Source: Paenibacillus humicola
GTDB lineage: Bacteria > Bacillota > Bacilli > Paenibacillales > Paenibacillaceae
Assembly (NCBI RefSeq): GCF_028826105.1
Contig: NZ_JAQGPL010000001.1
Coordinates: 5,587,501-5,651,500, forward strand
Reading direction: 5' to 3'
Length of the DNA stretch: 64,000 nucleotides
Below are positions 1 through 10,006 of the stretch, piece after piece; position 1 is the stretch's first letter; each line of letters starts with the position of its first letter. A program made the position numbers and the translations under genes. Below the pieces are notes generated by a model. The model was not told where the DNA came from. It saw nothing but the letters and a program-made list of their open reading frames with translations, and made no database searches.

Positions 1-41
1 TGGAGAAGTTGTCGGAACGAATTCGGATCGGAGGCGGGGGG

Positions 42-557
42 ATGGCCAGAACTTGGGAGGTCGTGCCGTGGGTAAGCAATTGGGCACGGATGTATGAGAA
101 GGAAGCGGATATGCTGCGGGCGATATTCGGCGGTGAGCTTGAGGCTATCCATCATATTGGCAGCACGTCCGTGCCGGCGGTCGGCTGGGCCAAGCCGATT
201 ATCGATATTTTAGTTGTCGTCCGGAATATCAATGCAGTGGAAGGGTATCATGACAAAATGAGGAACGCCGGATACCGGCCGCGCGGAGAGAACGGCATTT
301 CGGGACGTAGCTATTTTACGAAAGGGGAAACGCCGCGAACGCATCACGTCCATGTCTTTCAAACCGGCAATGAATCGATACGGAGGCATCTGCATTTCAA
401 GGCTTTTCTAATGGAGCACCCGGAGGAAGCCGCGGCGTACGGCCGGTTAAAGCAGGAGATTCTCGCCGCCTATCCCCATACCGAATACCAGCAGGAGAAG
501 GAAAAACGGATGCGCCCCTTCGTCGAAAAGGCGCTGAATTGGGGGCAGGAACGATAA
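42..557 (+). CDS. GrpB family (UPF0157) nucleotidyltransferase-fold protein
   Basis: GrpB/UPF0157 proteins have a nucleotidyltransferase-like fold and mostly unknown cytosolic roles. The family signature HHIGSTSVPAVGWAKPIID is present in the N-terminal third, followed by a conserved HVHVF stretch and the usual C-terminal helical part, giving about 171 residues, normal for the family. A TTG at 9 opens the same frame, but GGAGG at 30-34 lies seven bases before ATG 42, so ATG 42 is preferred. The gene stands alone; what precedes it lies outside the window. Family assignment is firm, function unknown. Confidence 0.85.
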   Translation: MARTWEVVPWVSNWARMYEKEADMLRAIFGGELEAIHHIGSTSVPAVGWAKPIIDILVVVRNINAVEGYHDKMRNAGYRPRGENGISGRSYFTKGETPRTHHVHVFQTGNESIRRHLHFKAFLMEHPEEAAAYGRLKQEILAAYPHTEYQQEKEKRMRPFVEKALNWGQER

Positions 558-653
558 ACGACAGAAAAAAGTATAGCTTCTTACTTAAATTAATTATAAA
601 ATTGGAAGGGACGTACCTAATCAACCCCATTAAACTCTAGGAGGCATAATGTA

Positions 654-1427
654 ATGACACAAGTCAGCTTCGATTTAACGGGTAAAGTCGCGATCGTGAC
701 CGGCGCGGGACGCGGGATCGGACGAACGGTTGCGGAAGGTTTGGCGCACGCCGGCGCGGACGTCGTGCTGACCGCCCGGACCGAAGCCGAGGTGCTGAAG
801 GCCGCGGAGGAAATCCGGCTTGCGACCGGGCGGCGGACGCTTGGCGTAACCTGCGACGTTTCGGACAGCGCCGCCGTCGATTCGGCCGTGCGGCAGGTGA
901 TGGAGACGTTCGGGAAAATCGATATCCTGGTGAACAATGCGGGGACAACCGTCCGCAGTAACGCCTTCGAACTGAGCGAGGACGAATGGGATTTGATCGT
1001 CGATACGAACCTCAAGTCGGTATTCCTCATGTCTCGGGCGGCCGGCCGGCATATGGTCGAGCGCGGAAGCGGGCGCATCGTCAATATCGCTTCCGCCGCC
1101 TCCGAATTGACGCTGTCTTTTTCCACCGTTTATGGTCCGAGCAAAGCGGGTGTCGTCCACCTGACGCGTCAGCTCGCGATGGAATGGGCCAAATCCGGCG
1201 TCACCGTCAATGCCGTCAGTCCCTGGTTTTTCCGGACCTCTCTGAACGAGAAAAATCTCGACAACCCAGAGGTCAAGGAGGTTATCGAGCGGCGCACGCC
1301 GATGGGCCGGTACGGCCGTCTGGAGGAACTGATCGCGCCCGTCCTGTTCTTCTGCTCCGACGCTTCGAGCTACGTGACCGGGCAAAACCTGCTCGTCGAC
1401 GGAGGCGCCTCCCATTTCGCCATTTGA
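654..1427 (+). CDS. SDR family NAD(P)-dependent oxidoreductase
   Basis: A classical short-chain dehydrogenase of 257 residues. It shows the cofactor glycine motif TGAGRGIG near residues 16-23, NNAG near 92-95, the catalytic Ser region (IASAASE) and the YGPSK active-site Tyr/Lys. The C-terminus (FFCSDASSYVTGQNLLVDGG) is typical of gluconate 5-dehydrogenase and FabG-like members, so the substrate is probably a sugar acid, polyol or ketone, but cannot be named. AGGAGG at 639-644 serves ATG 654. An ATG-TAA start-stop at 649-654 overlaps the true start. It ends at a strong shared terminator. Confidence 0.9.
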   Translation: MTQVSFDLTGKVAIVTGAGRGIGRTVAEGLAHAGADVVLTARTEAEVLKAAEEIRLATGRRTLGVTCDVSDSAAVDSAVRQVMETFGKIDILVNNAGTTVRSNAFELSEDEWDLIVDTNLKSVFLMSRAAGRHMVERGSGRIVNIASAASELTLSFSTVYGPSKAGVVHLTRQLAMEWAKSGVTVNAVSPWFFRTSLNEKNLDNPEVKEVIERRTPMGRYGRLEELIAPVLFFCSDASSYVTGQNLLVDGGASHFAI

Positions 1428-1465
1428 AGCTTGGAAGCCGGGCGGTCTTCACGCCAGGCAAAATC

Positions 1466-1509
1466 AAAAAACCATCCGCCTTCCCGACTCGAAGAACGGA
1501 TGGTTTTTT
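1466..1509. terminator. Bidirectional rho-independent terminator
   Basis: The stem pairs CCATCCG (1472-1478) with CGGATGG (1497-1503). It is flanked by an A run on the left (1466-1471) and a T run on the right (1504-1509), so it can end both the SDR gene (+) and the GH127 gene (-), which converge here. Confidence 0.9.
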
Positions 1510-1595
1510 GCATTTCGCCGGTCGAAACCCGGCCCGGGGCGGCAGGTGATCTGCCCGCCCCGAGCCGAGAGCCGCCGGTTCGGTCCCGGATGCCG

Positions 1596-3575
1596 CTACT
1601 GAGCCGCCGTCCGGATCCAAACGGTCATTTCGCCTTCCTCCCGGTTGCCCCACAAATAATACGGCACGGCCTTCAGGCGGACCGGCTCCGCCGCCTTTTC
1701 CTCCGCCAGCGGCCGGTAAGACGCGTCCTCCGGCCAGGAGGCCCGGTCGTCCGCGCACCCGTCCGCTTCGATAACGACCGCTCCGCCGCACAGCCCCTCG
1801 TCGAACCTCGAATCCAGCTTCGCGGTACGCACGATCGACAGCGACGCCATCGGGCTGCCGTTGTCCGTTTCCTCCAGGCAGTACACGAGCGGACCGCGTT
1901 GAATCGCGGCTTTGCCCGCATTCGCCCGGATGTCCGGGCGGGCGGCGATCAGCTCGGCCGCAAGCTCGGGCCGCCACTCCACGACATCGCCCTGCGCCCA
2001 GGCGCGGGTCGCGACCGCGTACCCGTCAACGGCGTCGTATTCGGCCGGCGACCCGTTAATCATCATCGCGGCTTTGCCGCGGCACCACGACGGGATGCGC
2101 AGCGCCAGCGAGAAGGCCCCGCCCGGAACGCCGGTCAGCTCGAAGCGGGCATAGCCTTCCCAAGGCAGGCGCGATTCCTGCTTCAGCGACACCTGTCCGG
2201 CGGCAAGGTCGAACTTCGCTTCGCTGCCGATAAACAGGTGCGCATACACCGTGTTGTCCTCCGCCGCGGCGGTATAGATATAATCGTTCAAGGAGCTGAG
2301 CAGGCGCGCGACGTTCGGCGGGCAGCAGGAGCAGCCGAACCATTTTTGCCGGACCGCCTTGACGTGGTGCCGGCCCGGATTTTTCTCGGACGCCTTCGGC
2401 CAAACCTCGAGCGGGTTGACATAGAAATAACGCTTGCCGTCCAGCGACATGCTGCCGATAACGTTATTGTAGAGCGCCCGCTCCAGCACGTCGGCGTATT
2501 CGCTCTTCGCCTCGATCTGCAGCATCCTGCGGGCGAAAAAGATCAGCCCGATCGACGCGCACGTCTCCGCGTAAACGGTATCGTTCGGCAGGTCGTAATC
2601 GAACGTAAACGCCTCGCCGTGATGGGTCGAGCCGATGCCGCCCGTAATGTACATCTGCTTTTTCGTCGTGTTGTCCCACAGGCGCCGGCAGGCGGCGAGC
2701 AGCTCCTTGTCGCCGGTGAGCCGGGCGAGGTCGGCCATCGCCGTGTACATATAGACCGCCCGCACCGAATGCCCGATAGCCGTCTCCTGCTCGCGTACAG
2801 GTTTGTGCGCCTGGTTATACGAGAGCTGCTCGACGGTCGGGATTGGCAGCTCCTTCTTCGCCCAATGGTTGTAGCCGCCCCTGCGCTTGCACTCCTCGAC
2901 GAAAAAATTCGGCTGCTGGCCGCGCTCGTCAATGAAAAACTGCGCCAGCTTCAGGTACCGCTCCTCGCCCGTTACCCGGTGCAGCTTCACGAGCGCCAGC
3001 TCGATCTCCTGGTGGCCGTCGTAGCCGCGCAGCTTGCCGGCCTCCCGCCCAAAGACGCTGTCGATGTGATCGGCGAATTTGCACATGACGTCCAGCAGCT
3101 TCCGCTTGCCGGTCGCCTCGTAATACGCGACGGCAGCCTCCATCATATGGCCTGCGCAGTACAACTCGTGCGCCTCGTGCAGGTTTGTCCACGCCTTATC
3201 CGGTTCCTTGATCGTGAAATACGTGTTCAAGTAACCGTTTTCATGCTGCGCCTTGGCAATGAGCTCGATTACGTCATCTGCGATCCGCTCCAGCTCGGCG
3301 TCCGGATGGCTTGCCAGCGAATAGCCGACCGCCTCCAGCCATTTGGCCAGGTCGCTGTCCTGGAACACCAGACCGCCGAATTCGCCTTCCTCGAGACCGG
3401 AGGCAATCCGGAAATTGCGGATCGCGAAGCTCGGCTCCGCGCCCGGGATTTTATCGTTCAGCGCGTCCCATTGATACGGAATGACCGTTTCGCGCACCAG
3501 TTTTGTATATCCGTTCCAAAATCCGTCCTCGATTCGTACCTGCTTGCCGCCATGTTCGCGGGTTGACAGACTCAT
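1596..3575 (-). CDS. GH127 beta-L-arabinofuranosidase (DUF1680/HypBA1-like)
   Basis: Retaining beta-L-arabinofuranosidase of family GH127, releasing L-arabinose from short arabino-oligosaccharides. It is 659 residues, the size of HypBA1, has no signal peptide, and so probably acts in the cytoplasm on imported sugars. The catalytic set known from HypBA1 is visible: a Glu near residue 321 (HHGEAF) as acid/base, Glu337 and Cys339 in YAETC, and the GCSCCPPN cluster with Cys415, Cys417 and Cys418 (zinc ligands and the Cys417 nucleophile). The start at 3575 has a GGGAGGGG ribosome site. It diverges from an AraC-type regulator that probably controls it. Confidence 0.93.
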   Translation of the reverse strand: MSLSTREHGGKQVRIEDGFWNGYTKLVRETVIPYQWDALNDKIPGAEPSFAIRNFRIASGLEEGEFGGLVFQDSDLAKWLEAVGYSLASHPDAELERIADDVIELIAKAQHENGYLNTYFTIKEPDKAWTNLHEAHELYCAGHMMEAAVAYYEATGKRKLLDVMCKFADHIDSVFGREAGKLRGYDGHQEIELALVKLHRVTGEERYLKLAQFFIDERGQQPNFFVEECKRRGGYNHWAKKELPIPTVEQLSYNQAHKPVREQETAIGHSVRAVYMYTAMADLARLTGDKELLAACRRLWDNTTKKQMYITGGIGSTHHGEAFTFDYDLPNDTVYAETCASIGLIFFARRMLQIEAKSEYADVLERALYNNVIGSMSLDGKRYFYVNPLEVWPKASEKNPGRHHVKAVRQKWFGCSCCPPNVARLLSSLNDYIYTAAAEDNTVYAHLFIGSEAKFDLAAGQVSLKQESRLPWEGYARFELTGVPGGAFSLALRIPSWCRGKAAMMINGSPAEYDAVDGYAVATRAWAQGDVVEWRPELAAELIAARPDIRANAGKAAIQRGPLVYCLEETDNGSPMASLSIVRTAKLDSRFDEGLCGGAVVIEADGCADDRASWPEDASYRPLAEEKAAEPVRLKAVPYYLWGNREEGEMTVWIRTAAQ

Positions 3576-3711
3576 TCGTTTTTCCCCTCCCGAAATATAC
3601 GGATTGATTATGGTTCACACTCAGTTTATCCTTGTAAATAAGAACAAACTATGAATAAACCGAACCTGTTTTTATAAGATTTCACCCTGTTTCGGGAAAG
3701 GAGGGCCGGCG

Positions 3712-4575
3712 GTGGACAAGACGACGGTCATTGAAATGGAGGCGCCGCCGCTGCCGTATTACATTACGACGGGGCATTCCGTTTATATGCCGGGCGAGCA
3801 GCATCCGAACCGGCGCAGCCTCGGCATTTTCGATTTGCTGTGGGTCATGCGGGGCACGCTGTACATCGGGGAAGACGACAAGCAGTGGGAGGTTTCGCAG
3901 GGCCAGACGCTGCTGCTGCTGCCGGACCGCTACCATTATGCGGCCGCTCCATGCAGAACCGAGACCGCCTTTTATTGGATTCACTTCGATTATCATGGAA
4001 AATGGAGCGCACTGGACGCCTCCGCTTCTCCGTCTTACCCGGTCCGGCAGACGTGGGCCAACCCGTATACGCTGCGGCTGCCGCAATACGCCGAGCCTCC
4101 GCAGCTTGCGATGGCCGAGCGCCACCTGCGCAAAATGGCGGCCAACTCGGGCGAGCGCCGGTCCGCCGCCTATTGGAGCGAGCAGCAGCTGTTCATGGAG
4201 CTGCTGCGGCTGCTCGAGGAAAGCCTGCGCGGCGAGGGCGGCGGCGCCCCCGGCGCGGCGCTGGCCGAGCGGACGGAGGCGTATTTGCGCCAGCATTACC
4301 AGTCCGAGGTGACGAACGAATCGCTGGCGGAGGCGCTGCATTTTCACCCGAACTACATCGTCCGCTGCATGAAGGAGGTGTACCGCTGCACGCCGATGGA
4401 ATATTTGCACGAATACCGGCTAGAGCAGGCGAAGCTGCTGCTGATCAAGACCGAGTGGCCGGTCGCGCAAATCGCCGAGGAAGTCGGCTTCCGGTACGCG
4501 CCGTATTTCTCCAGCCGCTTCAAGCAGTACGCCGGCATGCCGCCGCTGCGCTTTCGCAAGCAGTATTCGCTATAG
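3712..4575 (+). CDS. AraC family transcriptional regulator (cupin + HTH)
   Basis: 287 residues with an N-terminal AraC-type sugar-sensing cupin (about 10-140) and a C-terminal double helix-turn-helix (about 190-285; RCTPMEYLHEYRLEQAKLLL and VAQIAEEVGFRYAPYFSSRF). The GTG start at 3712 follows AAAGGAGGG at 3697-3704. It is transcribed away from the GH127 gene across a 136-base region that must hold both promoters, the usual layout for a local activator. The inducer is inferred to be an arabinose-type sugar; the sequence does not prove this. Confidence 0.9.
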   Translation: MDKTTVIEMEAPPLPYYITTGHSVYMPGEQHPNRRSLGIFDLLWVMRGTLYIGEDDKQWEVSQGQTLLLLPDRYHYAAAPCRTETAFYWIHFDYHGKWSALDASASPSYPVRQTWANPYTLRLPQYAEPPQLAMAERHLRKMAANSGERRSAAYWSEQQLFMELLRLLEESLRGEGGGAPGAALAERTEAYLRQHYQSEVTNESLAEALHFHPNYIVRCMKEVYRCTPMEYLHEYRLEQAKLLLIKTEWPVAQIAEEVGFRYAPYFSSRFKQYAGMPPLRFRKQYSL

Positions 4576-4697
4576 CGGTAAGCGGGCCGGGCGCCGGACC
4601 GCGGTATGGAGCGGCCGGTGCTGTCCGGATCCCGCTTGAAACTTCCGGAGTTTCTCTGACGTCTATCCAATGAGCACGTTGAGAGGGGTTGATAAAA

Positions 4698-5801
4698 GTG
4701 AGGAAAAGGGCGAAGCTTGCCGTCTTGTTTTTTGCCGTCGCTGCTGTCGCTGCATCGAGTCATGCGCTGGCGGCGGAAAGGATCCCAATTCGGGTCAACG
4801 GCAGCATGATCGCATCCGGCGTTTCCCCCTATATTTCAAAGGGGACGACGCTTGTTCCTTTAAGCGTCATAGCGGAATTGAAAGGAGTTCGGATTGTATC
4901 GTGGGATCATCCGAATAAGACGGTCACGTTAGCGCTGAACAAACAACAAGTGAAACTGAAAGTCGGCGAAGCCTTTGCCACGGGCGAAAGTCAAACCTAC
5001 CCTCTGCCGGCTGCAGCTGCTCTCCGGCATAATCGGGTCATGGTCCCGCTCCGATCGGTCGCCGAACTTTCGGGCGCCGCCGTCACCTGGGACTCCGCCC
5101 GAAAAACCGTTTCTGTCGATTCTCCGGCCGAAACAAGCCATCCGACCGCCGCGCGCCGACAGACGGCCGAGATCATCATTGACGGCTCCCATTATACGAT
5201 TCCGGTCGTCAGTGAAGAACTTAAACGGTACAGCTTTGCCGCATCGACATCGAAGGGCATCGTCTGGTCTCCCGCGCCCGAGCGATCCGAATTCAGAGAC
5301 CCGACCGTCTATTATCCGGACGAACCTTATACCTTTTATTTGAGCGATCCGAAAATTCACAGCCTGAATATCCATCAATCCAGAAAGCTGTTTGCGCTGC
5401 CTGCAGCCGAAGACGGCAAATATACGATACTGGACGGAATATACGGCGTCGGGGATTACGTGATCTATCACACTTACGTGATCGGAAAAGGAATGGCTCA
5501 GGCGTTTGAATCCCAGGCGTGGGCGATGAAGGTTACGGAGCCTCAAAGCCGAAAAAAAATCGAAACCTTTCATTCGGCGGGCGGATATTTTCATTCCTTC
5601 GGAATCGTTCAACAGGACGGGCTCTACGTTTCGTTAAGCCAGATTCCGGGAAATCCGGACGGCAGCTATAACTACGAAGCGCTTGTTTATAAGACAACAA
5701 CAGATCAAACGGTCAGGCTGCAGAACTTTACGCGAACAACAAAAGGCCTCCAGTTCAAATTCGATGGGAAAAATTATACCGTTCCATTAACGCAGGTATG
5801 A
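4698..5801 (+). CDS. Secreted stalk domain protein (copper amine oxidase N-terminal domain)
   Basis: A signal peptide (Lys/Arg start, hydrophobic VLFFAVAAVAA, ALA cleavage-like end) leads into a copper-amine-oxidase-N domain at about residues 28-135. It shows the family hallmarks IRVNGSMI, TLVPLSVIAE, HNRVMVPLRSVAELSGA and WDSARKTVSV. In Paenibacillus such domains occur as cell-surface modules without oxidase activity. The C-terminal 230 residues are unrecognised, rich in short beta-type stretches, and may fold as a propeller. TTG 4689 is in frame, but GAGGGG at 4683-4688 is correctly spaced only for GTG 4698. Confidence 0.82.
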   Translation: MRKRAKLAVLFFAVAAVAASSHALAAERIPIRVNGSMIASGVSPYISKGTTLVPLSVIAELKGVRIVSWDHPNKTVTLALNKQQVKLKVGEAFATGESQTYPLPAAAALRHNRVMVPLRSVAELSGAAVTWDSARKTVSVDSPAETSHPTAARRQTAEIIIDGSHYTIPVVSEELKRYSFAASTSKGIVWSPAPERSEFRDPTVYYPDEPYTFYLSDPKIHSLNIHQSRKLFALPAAEDGKYTILDGIYGVGDYVIYHTYVIGKGMAQAFESQAWAMKVTEPQSRKKIETFHSAGGYFHSFGIVQQDGLYVSLSQIPGNPDGSYNYEALVYKTTTDQTVRLQNFTRTTKGLQFKFDGKNYTVPLTQV

Positions 5802-5819
5802 TTCCCACAGGACAAAAAG

Positions 5820-5856
5820 AACCGCCCTCGCCTGCAGCATGCAGGTCCGGGCGGTT
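5820..5856 (-). terminator. Terminator after glnS
   Basis: AACCGCCC and GGGCGGTT arms enclose a smaller CCTGCAGCATGCAGG hairpin. Read on the minus strand, the arm is followed by TTCTTTTT, so it ends glnS. It lies between converging genes and may also serve the stalk protein gene. Confidence 0.8.
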
Positions 5857-5883
5857 TGAGACGGTAACGCATGCGCTGCGGCT

Positions 5884-7545
<1,662 letters not shown>

Positions 7546-7694
7546 GGCGACCAACCTTTCCCGGATAACATGATTATCCTACTATAATACACAATTTCTC
7601 CCCGGTTTATAAATAGCGGCCGCTAGATTTTAGAGAGAAGCCAATCGATTACGGAAGAGGCCGGAAATTGCGCATAAAAATTTCAAAGAAGCCG

Positions 7695-7738
7695 TTGACT
7701 TTACCTGTTCGCGCGAATATAGTTAGTTTAGCTAAGTA
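7695..7738 (+). promoter_or_regulatory. SigA promoter and MarR-type operator
   Basis: TTGACT (7695-7700), 17 bases, TATAGT (7718-7723) form a good SigA promoter. An inverted repeat TAGTTAG-N5-CTAAGTA (7720-7738, one mismatch) overlaps the -10 and the start of transcription. That is where an autorepressing MarR protein would bind; the gene just downstream encodes one. The binding is inferred. Confidence 0.7.
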
Positions 7739-7773
7739 AATATTTCGTAATCCGAAGGAGTGATGCGTCAACA

Positions 7774-8265
7774 ATGCCTCCAGACCGCGACATAACCGAA
7801 GCGCTCATCCGAGCGATCCGCCAGCTTGGCCGCCTGCTGCGCCATAACATGAAACCGATCGAAGGCTGCACGCCGGCCGAATCGATTATGCTGTATGTCG
7901 TCCGCAGAACGACGGAACACAAGCCCGAGGGCGTTAAAGCGTCCGAGCTTTCGAATTTCATGCGCGTCGCCTCGCCGACCGTTACGCAGTCGCTTAACGT
8001 TCTCGAGGCGCGCGGTCTGCTCGAACGAACGTCCGATCCGGGCGACCGCAGGGTCGTACTCGTCCGGCTGACGCCGGAGGGGCGTCGTTTGACCGAGATT
8101 GCCGAGCATGAGCTGCATCGCGATATGCAGGACCTTATCGGCTATCTCGGAACGGATCGCACCGTGCAGCTGACCGAGCTGCTGACCGACGTTTACCGGT
8201 TTTTGGACGCCAAGGATGGTAAATCCGACCCCTGCATGAAACCGGAACCGAAACCAAACGAATGA
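7774..8265 (+). CDS. MarR family transcriptional regulator
   Basis: 163-residue winged-helix repressor. The core LSNFMRVASPTVTQSLNVLEARGLLERTSDPGDRRVVLVRLTPEG holds the DNA recognition helix and the conserved wing DPGDRR, and the flanking helices form the dimer domain. It is the first gene of a three-gene operon with a heterodimeric ABC exporter 16 bases downstream, so it most likely represses that exporter and itself in response to a ligand. The AAGGAG at 7755-7760 is 13 bases before ATG 7774, longer than usual; no better in-frame start exists. Confidence 0.92.
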   Translation: MPPDRDITEALIRAIRQLGRLLRHNMKPIEGCTPAESIMLYVVRRTTEHKPEGVKASELSNFMRVASPTVTQSLNVLEARGLLERTSDPGDRRVVLVRLTPEGRRLTEIAEHELHRDMQDLIGYLGTDRTVQLTELLTDVYRFLDAKDGKSDPCMKPEPKPNE

Positions 8266-8281
8266 AGGTGATTCCGTACCG

Positions 8282-10006
8282 ATGCTGAAGCTTTTACATT
8301 TTTTGAAGCCGTACCGCATTCCCGTCCTGTTCGTGCTGCTGTTTGTATTGCTGCAGTCGCTGACGGATTTGTACCTGCCGACGCTCATGTCGAATATCGT
8401 CGATCAGGGCGTCGTGCATGGCGACACCCCGTATATTTGGCGCATCGGCAGCTTCATGCTGCTCGTGGCGCTGCTTGGCGCGGCCTGCTCGGTCGGCGCC
8501 AGCTTTCTTTCCGCCAAGGCGGCGGGCGGCTTCGGTAAAGATTTGCGCAGCCGCGTGTTCTCGCACGTCTCGCAGTTCTCGCTGCACGAATTCGACCAGA
8601 TCGGCACCGCTTCGCTCATCACCCGCACGACGAACGATATTACGCAGGTGCAGCAGGTGCTGACGATGATGATGCGCGTTATGGTCATGGCCCCGATGAT
8701 GTGCTTCGGAGGCATCATCATGGCGGTCATCAAGGACCCTGCGCTGTCGCTGATCATTGTCGCCATCGTGCCGGTGCTCGGCCTCATTATTTATTCCATC
8801 GTCAGCAGAGGGGTGCCGCTGTTCAAGGCGATGCAGGCGAAGCTCGACCGGCTGAACCTCGTGCTGCGCGAAAATTTAACCGGCATCCGCGTCATTCGCT
8901 CGTTCAACCGCACCGCCCACGAGCAGGGCCGCTTTAACGACGCGAACCAGGATTTGACTGAGACCGCCGTGAAAGTCAACCGGATCATGGCTTCGCTTAT
9001 GCCGGTCATGATGCTGACGCTCAATCTGGCGAGCATCGCCATCGTCTGGTACGGCGGCAAGCGGATCAATGCCGGCCATATGGAGGTCGGCGACCTCATC
9101 GCCTTCATTCAATATGCATGGCAGATCATGTTCTCGCTTATTTTCGCCTCGATGATGTTCGTCATGATCCCCCGCGCCTCCGCTTCGGCGGTCCGGATTA
9201 ACGAGGTGCTGAACATGAAGCCGGACATCCACGATCCGTCGGCGCCATCACGCGCGGATCTCAGCGCGACGGTCGAATTCGACAACGTTTCGTTCAGCTA
9301 TCCGGGCGCGGAAATGCCGGCCATATCGGGCATTACGTTCAAAGCGGGCCCCGGCGAGGTGACCGCGATCATCGGCGGCACCGGCTCGGGCAAATCGACG
9401 CTGATAAACCTGATTCCGCGTTTCTACGACGTGACCGAAGGGCAAATCCGGATCGGCGGCGTGGATGTGCGCGAGATGACGCAGGAGCGGCTGCGCTCCG
9501 TCATCGGGCTTGTCCCTCAGAAAGCGGTGCTCTTTACCGGCACGGTCGCGGACAATATCCGGTTCGGCAAGCAGGACGCCGACGACGAGGAAGTCCGGCA
9601 TGCGGCAGCCGTCGCCCAAGCCAGCGACTTCGTCTCCGGGATGAAGGACGGCTTCGACTCGATTATAGCCCAAGGCGGAACGAACGTATCCGGCGGGCAA
9701 AAGCAGCGGCTGTCGATCGCCCGGGCGCTCGTCCGCCGGCCTTCGATCTACTTGTTCGACGACAGCTTCTCGGCGCTCGATTTCAAGACGGACGCCAACC
9801 TGCGGGAGGCGCTCCGCTCCGAAACGACGGACGCAACCGTGCTGATCGTCGCCCAGCGGGTCAGCACCGTGATGGAGGCGGACCGCATTATCGTGCTCGA
9901 TGAAGGCAAAATCGCCGGCATCGGCACGCATAAGGAGCTGCTGGCGACGAATGCCATTTACCGTGAAATCGTGGCGTCTCAGCTGTCGGAGGAGGAGATC
10001 GCATGA
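8282..10006 (+). CDS. ABC exporter half-transporter, subunit 1 (degenerate-site Walker B)
   Basis: 574-residue permease-ATPase fusion: six membrane helices (about 1-300), then a nucleotide-binding domain with Walker A GGTGSGKST (about 365-373), signature VSGGQKQRL and Walker B YLFDDS. The catalytic Glu after Walker B is Asp494, the hallmark of the non-hydrolysing half of heterodimeric exporters such as TM287/288, BmrCD or PatAB. It overlaps the next gene by four bases (ATGA), so the two are translationally coupled. Likely role: MarR-controlled multidrug or lipid export at the plasma membrane; the substrate cannot be read from sequence. Confidence 0.93.
   Translation: MLKLLHFLKPYRIPVLFVLLFVLLQSLTDLYLPTLMSNIVDQGVVHGDTPYIWRIGSFMLLVALLGAACSVGASFLSAKAAGGFGKDLRSRVFSHVSQFSLHEFDQIGTASLITRTTNDITQVQQVLTMMMRVMVMAPMMCFGGIIMAVIKDPALSLIIVAIVPVLGLIIYSIVSRGVPLFKAMQAKLDRLNLVLRENLTGIRVIRSFNRTAHEQGRFNDANQDLTETAVKVNRIMASLMPVMMLTLNLASIAIVWYGGKRINAGHMEVGDLIAFIQYAWQIMFSLIFASMMFVMIPRASASAVRINEVLNMKPDIHDPSAPSRADLSATVEFDNVSFSYPGAEMPAISGITFKAGPGEVTAIIGGTGSGKSTLINLIPRFYDVTEGQIRIGGVDVREMTQERLRSVIGLVPQKAVLFTGTVADNIRFGKQDADDEEVRHAAAVAQASDFVSGMKDGFDSIIAQGGTNVSGGQKQRLSIARALVRRPSIYLFDDSFSALDFKTDANLREALRSETTDATVLIVAQRVSTVMEADRIIVLDEGKIAGIGTHKELLATNAIYREIVASQLSEEEIA

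Noticed and set aside
649..656. ATG-TAA minimal ORF overlapping the SDR start
   Set aside because: It can form by chance from the ATGTAATG sequence; nothing else suggests a start-stop regulatory element.
1431..3566. 711-codon open frame on the plus strand opposite the GH127 gene
   Set aside because: It is a GC-driven shadow: no ribosome site, Arg/Pro/Gln-rich nonsense composition, while the minus strand encodes a complete GH127 enzyme with all catalytic residues.
7763..7795. Ten-codon upstream ORF (MRQQCLQTAT) before the MarR start
   Set aside because: Its ATG is only two bases from the AAGGAG site, too close for efficient initiation.
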